Assembly (NCBI GenBank): GCA_021838445.1
Contig: JAKCDU010000015.1
Coordinates: 1 to 64,000 of the forward strand
Length of the DNA stretch: 64,000 nucleotides
Direction: 5' to 3'
Source of the DNA: Actinomycetes bacterium
Lineage (GTDB): Bacteria > Actinomycetota > Acidimicrobiia > Acidimicrobiales > Palsa-688
Below, piece after piece: positions 51,238 to 60,085 of this stretch. Both the position numbers and the translations under genes were made by a program. The notes under the pieces were generated by a model. It saw nothing but the letters and a program-made list of their open reading frames with translations. It did not search any database and was not told the origin of the DNA. Position 1 is the first letter of the stretch. Every line of letters starts with the position of its first letter.

Positions 51238-53085
51238 ATGGGTGCTGAGGGCACGCTCGGGGGCCCCGGCCCGGAGATAGCGGTGGACGCCCACATCACC
51301 GGGACCGTGGTGGCCGTCCTGGTAGGGGAGGGCGACGCCGTGGGCGCTGGCACCCCGGTCGTGGTGATCGAATCCATGAAGATGGAACACGAGGTGACGG
51401 CTCCGGTCGGCGGTGTGGTCCTCTCCTTGGCGGTCGCGACGGGTGCCACGGTCTCGGCGGGGGAGGCCGTACTGGTGCTTCGGGAGGCGCACCTGGAGGC
51501 GGCCGAGCTCGGCCCCCCCGCCGATCCGGACGGGGCGGACGGGGCGGCCATCCGGGGCGATCTGAGCGAGGTGCTCGAGCGCCACCGCCGCACTCTCGAC
51601 GAGGGCCGCCCGGAGGCCGTCGCCCGCCGCCACGACCGGGGTCGGCGCACCGCCCGGGAGAATCTGGCCGATCTGTGTGACCCCGGTACCTTCAGCGAGT
51701 ACGGGGCCCTCGCCCTGGCCGCCCAGCGTGACCGTCGCGACGTCGAGGACCTCATCGCCCACACCCCCGCCGACGGTCTGATCGGGGGCGTGGCCCGGGT
51801 GCAGGGCGTCGAGTGCGTCGTCATGTCCTACGACTACACCGTCCTCGCCGGCACCCAGGGCTTCTACGGCCACCACAAGCTCGACCGTCTCTTCGAGCTG
51901 GCCGCCCGGCAGCGGCTGCCGCTGATCATCTTCGCCGAGGGGGGAGGGGGTCGACCCGGGGACACCTCGTCTCCTTCGGTGTCGGGCCTCGATGTCATGG
52001 GCTTCGCCCTGTTCGGCCGGCTGAGCGGGCTGGTGCCGCTCATCGGCGTGGTCTCCGGTCGATGCTTCGCCGGTAACGCCGCCCTCCTCGGCTGCTGCGA
52101 CGTGATCATCGCCACACGGGACTCGAGCATCGGCATGGCCGGGCCGGCCATGATCGAAGGCGGCGGGCTCGGTCGCTTCCACCCCGACGAGGTGGGGCCG
52201 GCGGCGGTGCAGAACGCCAACGGCGTGATCGACGTGCTGGTCGGCGACGAGGCCGAGGCGGTGGCGACCGCCAAGCGCTACCTGTCGTACTTCCAGGGGC
52301 GCAGCGGGCCGTGGACGTGCCCCGATCAGGACCTCCTGCGCCACGCCATACCCGAGGACCGCATGCGGGTCTACGACGTGCGCCGGGTCGTCGCCGGTCT
52401 GGCCGACACCGACTCGGTGCTGGAGCTGCGCGCCGGCTGGGCCCCGGGCATCATCACCTCGCTGGCCCGCCTGGCCGGGCTGCCGATGGGGGTCATCGCC
52501 AACAATCCGGCCCACCTCGGGGGGGCCATCGACGCCGACGGCGCCGACAAGGCGGCCCGGTTCATGCAGTTGTGCGACGGCTTCGACCTTCCCATCGTGT
52601 TCCTGTGCGACACCCCCGGCTTCATGGTCGGTCCCGACGCCGAGCGGACCGCCCAGGTACGCCACTTCGCCCGGATGTTCGTGGTCGGCGGGAGCATCAC
52701 CGTCCCCTACGCCACGGTGGTCCTGCGCAAGGGTTACGGGCTCGGCGCCCAGGCCATGGCCGGCGGCAGCTTCCGGGCGCCGCTGCTCACCGTCGCCTGG
52801 CCGACCGGTGAGATCGGCGGGATGGGCCTCGAAGGCGCGGTGCGGTTGGGTTTCCGCCGCCAGCTCGAGGCCGAACCCGACGAGACCCGCCGCGGGGAGC
52901 TCGAAGCCCAGCTGATCGCCGCCGCCTACCGCAACGGGAAGGCGCTCAACGCGGCCAGCCACTTCGAGCTCGACGACGTGATCGATCCGGCCACGACCAG
53001 GTTCAGGCTGCTCAGCGCGCTCGAAGCGACGCCACCCCCGCCTGCCCGGGCCGGCAAGAAGCGACCCTGCATCGACACCTGGTGA
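51238..53085 (+). CDS. biotinyl-domain/carboxyltransferase fusion (acyl-CoA carboxylase)
   Basis: A 615-residue fusion. Residues 10-85 are a biotin carrier domain with the modified lysine in ESMKMEHEV (near 46); after a short linker, residues 95-600 are a complete propionyl-CoA-carboxylase-beta-type carboxyltransferase with both halves ([40 protein letters not shown], then [33 protein letters not shown]). Actinobacteria normally fuse the biotinyl domain to biotin carboxylase instead. A biotin carboxylase must be supplied in trans, as none is nearby. A Pro-rich basic tail ([17 protein letters not shown]) closes it. Confidence 0.87.
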   Translation: MGAEGTLGGPGPEIAVDAHITGTVVAVLVGEGDAVGAGTPVVVIESMKMEHEVTAPVGGVVLSLAVATGATVSAGEAVLVLREAHLEAAELGPPADPDGADGAAIRGDLSEVLERHRRTLDEGRPEAVARRHDRGRRTARENLADLCDPGTFSEYGALALAAQRDRRDVEDLIAHTPADGLIGGVARVQGVECVVMSYDYTVLAGTQGFYGHHKLDRLFELAARQRLPLIIFAEGGGGRPGDTSSPSVSGLDVMGFALFGRLSGLVPLIGVVSGRCFAGNAALLGCCDVIIATRDSSIGMAGPAMIEGGGLGRFHPDEVGPAAVQNANGVIDVLVGDEAEAVATAKRYLSYFQGRSGPWTCPDQDLLRHAIPEDRMRVYDVRRVVAGLADTDSVLELRAGWAPGIITSLARLAGLPMGVIANNPAHLGGAIDADGADKAARFMQLCDGFDLPIVFLCDTPGFMVGPDAERTAQVRHFARMFVVGGSITVPYATVVLRKGYGLGAQAMAGGSFRAPLLTVAWPTGEIGGMGLEGAVRLGFRRQLEAEPDETRRGELEAQLIAAAYRNGKALNAASHFELDDVIDPATTRFRLLSALEATPPPPARAGKKRPCIDTW

Positions 53086-53116
53086 GATTCGGACCGGGGG
53101 GCGGTACCCTCCAGAC

Positions 53117-53521
53117 ATGGCCCCAGATATCCAGAAATCCGAGCAGGAGTGGCGAGCGGAGCTGAGCCCCGAGCAGTACGAGGTGCTGAGGCAGGCCGGC
53201 ACGGAGCGGCCCTGGTCGGGCAAGTACGTCCACAACCACGACGACGGGACCTACACCTGCGCCGGTTGCGGGGCCGTTCTGTTCGACTCCTCGACCAAGT
53301 TCGAGTCGGGTAGCGGATGGCCCAGCTTCTACGAGCCGATGGTCTCCGACGCCGTCGAGTTGGTCGAGGACCGCAGCCACGGCATGGCCCGGACCGAGGT
53401 CCGCTGCCGGCGCTGCGGCGGCCATCTCGGGCACGTCTTCGACGACGGCCCCCAGCCGACCGGTCAGCGCTTCTGCATGAACTCGCTGGCCCTCGACTTC
53501 AAGCCTTCGACCGAGGGCTGA
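53117..53521 (+). CDS. msrB: peptide-methionine (R)-S-oxide reductase
   Basis: Repairs methionine-R-sulfoxide in proteins. It has 134 residues. Two zinc CxxC pairs, CAGC (near 46) and CRRC (near 95), the [13 protein letters not shown] substrate loop and the catalytic Cys in [11 protein letters not shown] (near 118) are all present; the resolving Cys is supplied elsewhere. The stop lies inside the stem of a strong terminator hairpin. Confidence 0.94.
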   Translation: MAPDIQKSEQEWRAELSPEQYEVLRQAGTERPWSGKYVHNHDDGTYTCAGCGAVLFDSSTKFESGSGWPSFYEPMVSDAVELVEDRSHGMARTEVRCRRCGGHLGHVFDDGPQPTGQRFCMNSLALDFKPSTEG

Positions 53522-53548
53522 GCCCGGCGCGAATGGGCCGGGCTCAGC
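53517..53548. terminator. strong hairpin between convergent genes
   Basis: GCTGAGCCCGGC (53517-53528) and GCCGGGCTCAGC (53537-53548) form a perfect 12-bp stem with an 8-base loop. The stem begins in the last msrB codon and separates msrB from the convergent small gene. Confidence 0.6.
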
Positions 53549-53563
53549 CCGCTTCGGTCGGGA

Positions 53564-53932
53564 TCAGTCGGCTTCGGCGAGGCGGCGGGTCGCCGCGTTG
53601 CGCTCGGCCCAGAGGTGGCTACGCCGCTTCCAGAACGGGGTCTTCCAGACCTTGAAGCCGTCGCGCCGTCCCGGTTTGGCGGCCTTGCGGGGCGGTCGGG
53701 ACGTCTTGCGTCCCAGATCGTGAGCGGCTTGCGGGCACAGCAGGTCGGCGTCTTCTAGAGCCTCGTCGTCACCGGCTACCTGGTGGAGACGGGTTCGGGC
53801 CGCGTGGCGCACGGCCCGGGCGGTCCGCCGCCGGTGGTCGGGGGCGTCCTCGACGATGTCGTCCGGCGGCCGGGACGGGCCGGCGTCGGGTTCATCGACT
53901 GGCTGACGGATGGCTGGCTCGCTCGTACGCAT
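53564..53932 (-). CDS. small basic protein of unknown function
   Basis: A 122-residue protein from ATG 53932; GTG 53941, closer to an AGGAGG, is an alternative start. The first half is acidic and Pro-rich; a helical middle reads TARAVRHAARTRLHQVAG; the C-terminus is strongly basic with KVWKTPFWKRRSHLWAER, suggesting nucleic-acid or membrane contact. No family is recognised. A clear Shine-Dalgarno and a terminator on its far side argue for a real gene. Confidence 0.6.
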   Translation of the reverse strand: MRTSEPAIRQPVDEPDAGPSRPPDDIVEDAPDHRRRTARAVRHAARTRLHQVAGDDEALEDADLLCPQAAHDLGRKTSRPPRKAAKPGRRDGFKVWKTPFWKRRSHLWAERNAATRRLAEAD

Positions 53933-54049
53933 CGCGACCACGAGACCTCCTGTGTTCCGCCGGTGCGGGGTGGCACCGGGCCTTTTCGCCCATGGTGCCA
54001 CGAGTCACGACCCCGTGTAAGGGGTCGATGGTCCCTTTTCAACAAACTT

Positions 54050-54658
54050 TTACAAATCGGAAGCGGTGGCCTGGACAGCGTCGGGAGTCGAGGCCGGCTG
54101 GGGGGTCGACCCGCTCGCCGCTTCGGCGGGGAGGAAGATGGCGTTGCGGTAGTAGGCCAGTTCGGTGACGCTCTCGAGGATGTCGCCCATGGCCCGGTGG
54201 GCGCCGGTCTTCTTGGGCTGGGCGGCGAGAGCCTGCGGATACCAGCGTCGGGCCAGTTCCTTCACCGTCGATACGTCGATCGAGCGGTAGTGGAGGTACT
54301 GGTCGATCTCGGGCAGCCACCGGGCCAGGAAGCGCCGGTCGGTCCCTATCGAGTTACCGCACAGAGGCACCGTCTTCGCGGCCGGGATGTGGGCCTTCAG
54401 GAACTCGAGGGTGGCCTCGCCCGCTTCGACCAGATCGACCTGCGACGAACGGATGGCGTCCAGAAGGCCGCTGCGGGTGTGCATGTTGACCACGACCTCG
54501 TCCATGGCGGCGAGGGCGTCCTCGCCGGCTCTGATCACGATGTCGGGCCCTTCGGCCACCACCCGTAGGTCGTCGTCGGTGATGAGCGTGGCTATCTCCA
54601 CGATCACATGGCGGTCGGGATCGAGCCCCGTCATCTCGAGGTCCATCCAGGCGAGCAT
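54050..54658 (-). CDS. orn: oligoribonuclease
   Basis: DEDDh 3'-5' exonuclease that degrades 2-5-mer RNA and pGpG. It has 202 residues. WMDLEMTGLDPDRHVIVEIA gives the first D and E, CGNSIGTDRRFLARWLP the second Asp, YRSIDVSTVKEL follows, and HRAMGDILESVTEL holds the catalytic His-x4-Asp. A variable Ala/Pro/Ser tail ends it. ATG 54658. Together with the PilZ protein it points to cyclic di-GMP turnover in this organism. Confidence 0.93.
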   Translation of the reverse strand: MLAWMDLEMTGLDPDRHVIVEIATLITDDDLRVVAEGPDIVIRAGEDALAAMDEVVVNMHTRSGLLDAIRSSQVDLVEAGEATLEFLKAHIPAAKTVPLCGNSIGTDRRFLARWLPEIDQYLHYRSIDVSTVKELARRWYPQALAAQPKKTGAHRAMGDILESVTELAYYRNAIFLPAEAASGSTPQPASTPDAVQATASDL

Positions 54659-54783
54659 CCGCCCGACGCTACTCGCGCGCCCGCCCCGAGGGCTCCGCCG
54701 TCCGGGGGGCGTTCCCCCCAGGTCCGGTGCCCCAGCGGGCCCCCCACCCGCTTCGAAGGCTGCAGTCGCTACCTTGATCGCAG

Positions 54784-55221
54784 GTGTTGGAGATCCCCAT
54801 CGTTCGCCTCGATACCGAACTGCCCGTTCCGGCCCCGGCGCGACCCGGTGACGCCGGGGTCGACCTGCGTGCCCGGACCGACGCCGTCCTCGCCGCCGGC
54901 GGCGGGCGGGCTCTCGTCCCCACCGGGATCCGGGTCGCCATTCCCGACGGCTACGCCGGCTTCGTGCAGCCGCGCAGCGGTCTGGCTCTGCGCCACGGGG
55001 TGACCTTGGTGAACTCGCCGGGGCTGATCGACGCGGGCTACCGGGACGAGATCGGGGTCATCCTGGTCAACACCGATCCCGACGAGGAGTTCCAGGTGCG
55101 GCGAGGGGACCGGATAGCCCAACTGGTGATCCAGCGGGTGGAGACGGTGTCGTTCCTCGAGGTGGCCGACCTCGACGACTCGGTGCGCGGCCGCGGCGGC
55201 TTCGGCCACACGGGGCGATGA
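54784..55221 (+). CDS. dut: dUTP diphosphatase
   Basis: Hydrolyses dUTP to dUMP. It has 145 residues. The five motifs appear in order: [10 protein letters not shown] (1), [12 protein letters not shown] (2), [16 protein letters not shown] (3), [15 protein letters not shown] (4) and the C-terminal [11 protein letters not shown] (5), so the trimeric enzyme should be active. GTG 54784 opens the protein, and the fpg gene starts three bases after its stop. Confidence 0.95.
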   Translation: MLEIPIVRLDTELPVPAPARPGDAGVDLRARTDAVLAAGGGRALVPTGIRVAIPDGYAGFVQPRSGLALRHGVTLVNSPGLIDAGYRDEIGVILVNTDPDEEFQVRRGDRIAQLVIQRVETVSFLEVADLDDSVRGRGGFGHTGR

Positions 55222-55224
55222 GAC

Positions 55225-56085
55225 GTGCCTGAGCTTCCCGAGGTGCAGGCCCTGGCCGGGTTCCTCGACGACCACTGCCGGGGCCAGGAGATCACCCGCC
55301 TCGAGGTGGCCGCCCTCTCGGCGCTGAAGACCTTCGACCCACCCGTCGACGCTCTGGTCGGCGCCGCCGTGGCCGGAGTGACACGGGTCGGCAAGTACCT
55401 GTCGTTCCGGGTCGGGGAGCAGTTCATGGTGGTGCACCTGGCCCGGGGCGGCTGGGTCCAGTGGCGCGACCGGGTCCCTCCCGGCCGGGCCCGCCCCGGA
55501 CGCGGCCCGCTGGCGCTTCGAGTCGGACTCTCCGGGGGCGCCGGTTTCGACGTCACCGAGCAGGGCACGGAGAAGCGTCTGGCCATCTGGGTGGTGCGAG
55601 ACCCCGCCGACGTCGAGGGGGTGGCTCGCCTGGGTCCCGATCCTCTGGCGCCGGATTTCGACGTCGAGACCCTCGACCGGCAGTTGCGCGGCGCCACCGG
55701 ACACCTGAAGAAGGTCCTGACCGATCAATCGGCGTTGGCCGGGATCGGGAATGCCTACTCCGACGAGGCCCTTCACGCCGCCCGCCTGTCGCCGTTCAAA
55801 CCGGCCGCCAAGCTGACCGCCGAGGAGACCGAACGGCTCTACGCGGCGCTCGTCGAGGTGCTCGCAGAGGCCGTCGTGCGCTCCGATGGGGTGGCCGCCT
55901 CCGGTCTCAAGTCGGAGAAGAAATCCGGCCTGGCGGTCCACGGCCGGGTGGGCCAACCCTGCCCGGTGTGCGGCGACACCATCCGCGAAGTCTCCTACGC
56001 CACCAAGTCCTTCCAGTACTGCCCCACCTGCCAGACCGGAGGCAAGCCGCTGGCCGACCGGCGCCTGTCACGGCTGTTGAAGTGA
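55225..56085 (+). CDS. Fpg/Nei-family DNA glycosylase
   Basis: Base-excision glycosylase/AP lyase for oxidised bases. It has 286 residues. MPELPEV supplies the catalytic Pro2 and Glu3. Lys in VGKYLSF (near 56), the helix-two-turn-helix GIGNAYSDEALHAARLSP (near 174) and the zinc finger CPVCG..CPTCQ (near 249-272) are intact. GTG 55225. Whether it prefers 8-oxoG or oxidised pyrimidines cannot be decided from the sequence. Linked to dut, giving a nucleotide-pool and base-repair pair. Confidence 0.9.
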   Translation: MPELPEVQALAGFLDDHCRGQEITRLEVAALSALKTFDPPVDALVGAAVAGVTRVGKYLSFRVGEQFMVVHLARGGWVQWRDRVPPGRARPGRGPLALRVGLSGGAGFDVTEQGTEKRLAIWVVRDPADVEGVARLGPDPLAPDFDVETLDRQLRGATGHLKKVLTDQSALAGIGNAYSDEALHAARLSPFKPAAKLTAEETERLYAALVEVLAEAVVRSDGVAASGLKSEKKSGLAVHGRVGQPCPVCGDTIREVSYATKSFQYCPTCQTGGKPLADRRLSRLLK

Positions 56086-56095
56086 GAGGGGTGTC

Positions 56096-56653
56096 GTGAT
56101 CAGGGGACGCCGTGGCGGCGACGGTGACGGCGACGAAGGCGAACGCTGCGTGCACCGGGGGGTGCACTGGTACCGGGACGCCCGGGGCAACGTCAGCTTC
56201 TACGACGCCAGCGGCTCGGAATGGGTGCGATGGGCCCGGGGCGTGGACGCCCCACCCCTGCCACCGCGCTGGCAGCTGCTCGGCGTCCCGACGCGGGTGA
56301 CCCGTCCCGGCTGGCGCAGCCCCTGGCGCGTCATTCCGCTCCTGCTGCTCGTGGCGGTGATCATCATCGCCGTCTTTCAGTCCGTGCCGTCGTCGTCGGG
56401 CAACACGGCCGCCGAAGCCAAAGCGGCGACGGCACTGCTCGGCCAGTGCCTGGCGAGAACCGGCTCCAAGGGGTTCAGCAGCAAGGCCGTGGCCTGCACC
56501 TCGGCCAAGGCGGCGGTGAAGGTGGTGCAGGTGGTCCCCACCACCCCGGGCAGCCCCACCTGCCCCTCCAGCACGGTGGCGGTGGAGCTGGCCTACCCCG
56601 GGGTGCGCTACCTCCACCAGGAGTGCGTGGTTGCGGTGACCCCCGGAGGTTGA
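56096..56653 (+). CDS. single-pass membrane protein of unknown function
   Basis: A 185-residue protein. The N-terminal cytoplasmic part has a short WYRD..SFYDASGSEWVRWARG element resembling the small actinobacterial DUF2510-type WYPDP module. A membrane helix RVIPLLLLVAVIIIAVFQSV lies at residues 78-97. The outer part contains four cysteines that could form two disulfides. GTG 56096 is a weak start 10 bases after the glycosylase stop. Function unknown. Confidence 0.65.
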   Translation: MIRGRRGGDGDGDEGERCVHRGVHWYRDARGNVSFYDASGSEWVRWARGVDAPPLPPRWQLLGVPTRVTRPGWRSPWRVIPLLLLVAVIIIAVFQSVPSSSGNTAAEAKAATALLGQCLARTGSKGFSSKAVACTSAKAAVKVVQVVPTTPGSPTCPSSTVAVELAYPGVRYLHQECVVAVTPGG

Positions 56654-56688
56654 CCGGGCCGACAGTCTGGTACCATGACGCTCCGCTT

Positions 56689-56764
56689 GCGGACGTGGCT
56701 CAGCTGGTAGAGCACAACCTTGCCAAGGTTGGGGTCGCGGGTTCGAATCCCGTCGTCCGCTCCA
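56689..56764 (+). tRNA. tRNA-Gly (GCC)
   Basis: A complete cloverleaf: acceptor stem GCGGACG/CGTCCGC, D-arm with GGCTCAGCTGGTAGAGC, anticodon stem CAACC/GGTTG with loop TTGCCAA giving anticodon GCC, and T-arm GCGGGTTCGAATCCCGT. The discriminator is T (56761) and CCA is encoded at 56762-56764. Confidence 0.97.
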
Positions 56765-56812
56765 AGAAGCACCACGTCAGGTGCGGTTCCAAGCTCGGTT
56801 CGCGCCGCGGGG

Positions 56813-58447
56813 CTAGTGGGCGGCGGGGACAGCGGCTGATGACGGGACCGGGGGATTGTTCAGCGTGGTCGGGACCTGGGACGTCGTAGTCGAGGTCGGG
56901 GGGGCCGACTGGGTCACCAGGTCCGGCGACGACAGGGCGTAGTCGAGCATGGAGGCGTAGATCTGCAGGATCTGCTGGCTGTAGGTCGGGTCGGTGGCCC
57001 ACACTCCGGTCAGGGACTCCACGGTGGCGCAGCATCCGGCTCGACCCTGGGCCGCCGGGGTGAGGACGGGCAGGACGGGTCGGGGGGCCTGGGCTGGTCC
57101 GGGGCCGGCGTCGGCGAAGATGCGGAGCAACTGCACGTGGCCGAGGACTCCCAACTCCGGCGAGGGAAAGGCCCAACCGGCCGGGCAGGTGTCGCAGTGG
57201 CCGATCCCGGCGTAGTTGTTGAGGTCCACCGCGTCGGGTGAGGCGAAGCCGCCCGTCTCGAGGATGGCCTGGGCGAAGGCCAGGTCACCCCGCACGCCTT
57301 CGGCGGTGCCCGCTTGGAGGTACCAGTTGGCCAGTTCCGAGATGGGTGTGCTGGTGAGGTCGACGTACCCCTGCGAGTTGTACCACCCGACGAGTTGGCG
57401 GGCGTCGATGGCGGCCCCGCCCAGCAGGCTCACCTGTCCGGGCGGGGTGTCGGCCGGCCCGTTGAGAGAGGCGAGGGCGGCGGTCAGGGCGGCCTCGACC
57501 GAACCGAGCTGCTGGACGGCCTCGGTCTGTCCCTTCTCGTCGCTGTCCAGGGTGGCTTGGTCCTGGGCCAGTTGGTGGAGCCCGTCGGCGACGGCCAGCA
57601 CCGCCTGGGTCAGGTCTTGCTGGTCCTGCCCCACCAGCGTTACGGCGCGGCCCACCCGGTCGCGGTCACGCGACTCCGCCCCCACGTCGCGGCGGAGGTT
57701 GTGATCGACCAGGCCGGCCACCACTTCGGCCTCGGAGGTGTCGATGACCTGCTGCTGGGCCAGGATCAGGCTCTGGCCGCTGCTCGGGGGAGGATCGGTG
57801 AAGTCCCCGGTGTACATACCGACGGCAATGACCCGCAGCTGGGCCCGGTCCAGGCTGAGGGCGGCCTCAGCTGCGCTCAGGGTCCGGCGGTCGCCGAGCA
57901 GCGCGGCCTGGTCGGCGGCGAGGCGGCCGGCGGTGGCGGTCTGCTGCGCCTGGGTGGCGACCAACTTCTTCTGGTCGGTGGCGATGGCGCCTTGGTCGGT
58001 GGCTATGGCGGCGGTGAAGTGGTCCACCGCCACCCGGGCCAAGTCGAGGGCGGCGCGGTGCTCGGCGGTCACGACCAGCTCCTGCTGGGAAGTGATGGTG
58101 GTGGTGGGAGGTGTGGCCGGGGCCGCCGGTTGGCTGCTCGGCGGCGCGAGGGGCGCGCCGGTGGTGGGCGCCGTCGAGGAGGGGCCGTCCGAGCCGGCCA
58201 GGGCGGCCGCAGCGGTCGTCGTGGGGGCGCTCGTCAGTGTGCCAGTGAGCGTGCCCGTCAGGGCCTGGGCCGGTAGCTCACCCCCGCCGAGGAGGACCCC
58301 GCCGAGGAGGGCCCAGCCGACCACCGCCACCGCCACCAGCCGACCCAGGAGGCGGACCGGTCGCCCACGGGCGGCCGGCTCCCGAGCCGGTTCAGGCCAC
58401 GAAATCGAAGTCGATGTGGGCCGAGCGCAACCCGTAGACGAACGCAT
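56813..58447 (-). CDS. secreted coiled-coil glucosaminidase-domain protein
   Basis: An exported protein that probably cuts peptidoglycan glycan strands. A signal segment (RPVRLLGRLVAVAVVGWALL, cleavage near PAQA) is followed by a Thr/Pro/Ala-rich linker, a long helical/coiled-coil region and a C-terminal glucosaminidase domain with FAQAILETGGF (catalytic Glu) and NNYAGIGHCDTC. It resembles NlpC/RipA-associated or PcsB-like hydrolases in layout. The start is uncertain: ATG 58447 has GGAG upstream but overlaps the P450 gene by 56 bases; GTG 58336 would begin inside the signal helix. Confidence 0.75.
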   Translation of the reverse strand: MRSSTGCARPTSTSISWPEPAREPAARGRPVRLLGRLVAVAVVGWALLGGVLLGGGELPAQALTGTLTGTLTSAPTTTAAAALAGSDGPSSTAPTTGAPLAPPSSQPAAPATPPTTTITSQQELVVTAEHRAALDLARVAVDHFTAAIATDQGAIATDQKKLVATQAQQTATAGRLAADQAALLGDRRTLSAAEAALSLDRAQLRVIAVGMYTGDFTDPPPSSGQSLILAQQQVIDTSEAEVVAGLVDHNLRRDVGAESRDRDRVGRAVTLVGQDQQDLTQAVLAVADGLHQLAQDQATLDSDEKGQTEAVQQLGSVEAALTAALASLNGPADTPPGQVSLLGGAAIDARQLVGWYNSQGYVDLTSTPISELANWYLQAGTAEGVRGDLAFAQAILETGGFASPDAVDLNNYAGIGHCDTCPAGWAFPSPELGVLGHVQLLRIFADAGPGPAQAPRPVLPVLTPAAQGRAGCCATVESLTGVWATDPTYSQQILQIYASMLDYALSSPDLVTQSAPPTSTTTSQVPTTLNNPPVPSSAAVPAAH

Positions 58448-59588
58448 TGGGCATCTCCACCGGCTCGGTCCCCGGGACCATCCGGAACGACGACACCCGC
58501 CGGACCAGCTCCTCGAAGAAGATGCGGATCTCGGTGCGGGCCAGGGAAGCACCGAGGCAGAAATGGGTACCAAACCCGAACGCGATGTGGTTGTTCGGGG
58601 TGCGGGCCAGGTCGAACTCCTCAGGGCGCTCGAACACCGAGGCATCCCGGTTGGCCGACCCGTACATCATGACCACCTGCTGGCCGGCCTTCACCACCCC
58701 GTCGGCGACGGGGGTGTCGACGGTGGCCACCCGGCACATGTTGTGGACGGGGGTGACGTAGCGGATCATCTCCTCCACTGCTACGACCAGGTCCCCGCCC
58801 GCTTTGAGGTGCTGCCACTGCTCGGGGTGGGCGATGAGGTTGACCACCGTGCGGGCGATCACCGTGCGGGTCGTCTCGGCGCCTCCGTCGAGCACGAGCA
58901 GGCAGTCGGCGGCGACGGTGTCGGCCGGGATGGGTTGGCCGTCGATGACCGACTGGGTCCAAACGGTCATCACGTCGTCGGCCGGGCAGCGGGCCTTCTC
59001 CTGGTAGAGCTCGACCGCCGACATGAAGAACTCCGTGGCGGCCAGGACTCCGGCCTCGTCCATGTAGCGGGGTCCCCCGCCGAGGGCGATGGTCTGCTCC
59101 GACCAGCGCTGGAGGTCGGGCCAGCGGTCCTCCTCGAAGCCGAGGAGCCGGCCGATCATCATGGCCGGCAGGGGGGCCGCGAGATCCCCGACGACCTCGG
59201 CCGAACCGCCCTTGGCGGCGACGGCGTCGAGCAGCGACGTGACCTTCTCCCGGATCACCCCCTCCCAGGCCGCCACGGCGCGAGGGGTGAACCGGCGAGA
59301 GACCAGGTTGCGGCGGACATGGTGGACGGGGTCGTCGAGGCCGATGATGGCCGGGTCGGCGGGGATGTTGGGCCGGTAGCCGCCCTTGGCCTGGTCGGAG
59401 CTGATGAAGACGTCCTTACGCTTCTCGATCTCGACCACGTCGGCGTGGCGGGACACGCCCCACAGCTCGTTGATCTCGTCCCAGTAGAGCGGGGCCTCCT
59501 CGCGCATCCAGGCGTAGTCGGCGTAGGGACCGTTGGCGTACCAATCGCCGTCGAGGAGGTCGATGCTGCGGGCGGAGGGCTCGGTCAC
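58392..59588 (-). CDS. cytochrome P450
   Basis: A 398-residue heme monooxygenase. DVFISSDQAKGG lies in the B-C region, the I-helix reads LDGGAETTR (near 235), ExxR lies in AVEEMIRYV, and the heme loop is FGFGTHFCLGASLAR (near 343) with the thiolate Cys. It resembles CYP142/CYP125-type steroid or fatty-acid hydroxylases; substrate unproven. ATG 59588 diverges from the zinc-ribbon/thiolase pair, a common layout in sterol and lipid degradation regions. Confidence 0.92.
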   Translation of the reverse strand: MTEPSARSIDLLDGDWYANGPYADYAWMREEAPLYWDEINELWGVSRHADVVEIEKRKDVFISSDQAKGGYRPNIPADPAIIGLDDPVHHVRRNLVSRRFTPRAVAAWEGVIREKVTSLLDAVAAKGGSAEVVGDLAAPLPAMMIGRLLGFEEDRWPDLQRWSEQTIALGGGPRYMDEAGVLAATEFFMSAVELYQEKARCPADDVMTVWTQSVIDGQPIPADTVAADCLLVLDGGAETTRTVIARTVVNLIAHPEQWQHLKAGGDLVVAVEEMIRYVTPVHNMCRVATVDTPVADGVVKAGQQVVMMYGSANRDASVFERPEEFDLARTPNNHIAFGFGTHFCLGASLARTEIRIFFEELVRRVSSFRMVPGTEPVEMPNAFVYGLRSAHIDFDFVA

Positions 59589-59671
59589 GCCAAAGAAGCT
59601 ATAGCCTCCGAATTGGTGCCGACGTGATGGGCGGGTAGGCTACGGCGTCGTTACGACGCATAGGAGGAAGC

Positions 59672-60064
59672 GTGGGCCAACAGATCCCGCTGGTCGATTA
59701 CCTGGTGCTCGGTGACGAGCCCCACCTGGTGGCCCAGCAGTGCGAGTCCTGCGGTGCGCGGTTCTTCGACCACCGCAACGCCTGCGCGGCGTGCAGCAAC
59801 ACCACCTTCAAGGCCGTGGACCTGCCCACCGAGGGCGTGTTGCGGGCCTTCACCATCGTCGCCTACGCCGCTCCGGGGATTCCCGTGCCTTTCGTGGCCG
59901 GGGTGGTCGACTGCGACGGGACCAGCGTGCGGGGCAACGTGATCAACACCCCGGCGGATCCCGAGCACGTGCAGACGGGCATGAAGGTCCGCCTGGCCAC
60001 CTACGTGGTCGGGACCGACGACGAGGGTACCGAGGCCGTCGGTTTCGGCTTCGAGCCCGCTTAG
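59672..60064 (+). CDS. zinc-ribbon/OB-fold protein (DUF35 type)
   Basis: A 130-residue acyl-CoA-binding subunit. The N-terminal zinc ribbon has CESC (near 25) and CAAC (near 39); the rest is an OB-fold with LRAFTIVAYAAPGIPVPFVAGVV. Such proteins pair with SCP2-type thiolases, as the next gene shows. GTG 59672 follows AGGAGGAAGC. The spacing to the thiolase gene is 21 bases. Confidence 0.9.
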   Translation: MGQQIPLVDYLVLGDEPHLVAQQCESCGARFFDHRNACAACSNTTFKAVDLPTEGVLRAFTIVAYAAPGIPVPFVAGVVDCDGTSVRGNVINTPADPEHVQTGMKVRLATYVVGTDDEGTEAVGFGFEPA

Positions 60065-60085
60065 CAGAGAGAGGGAGCGACTCCA

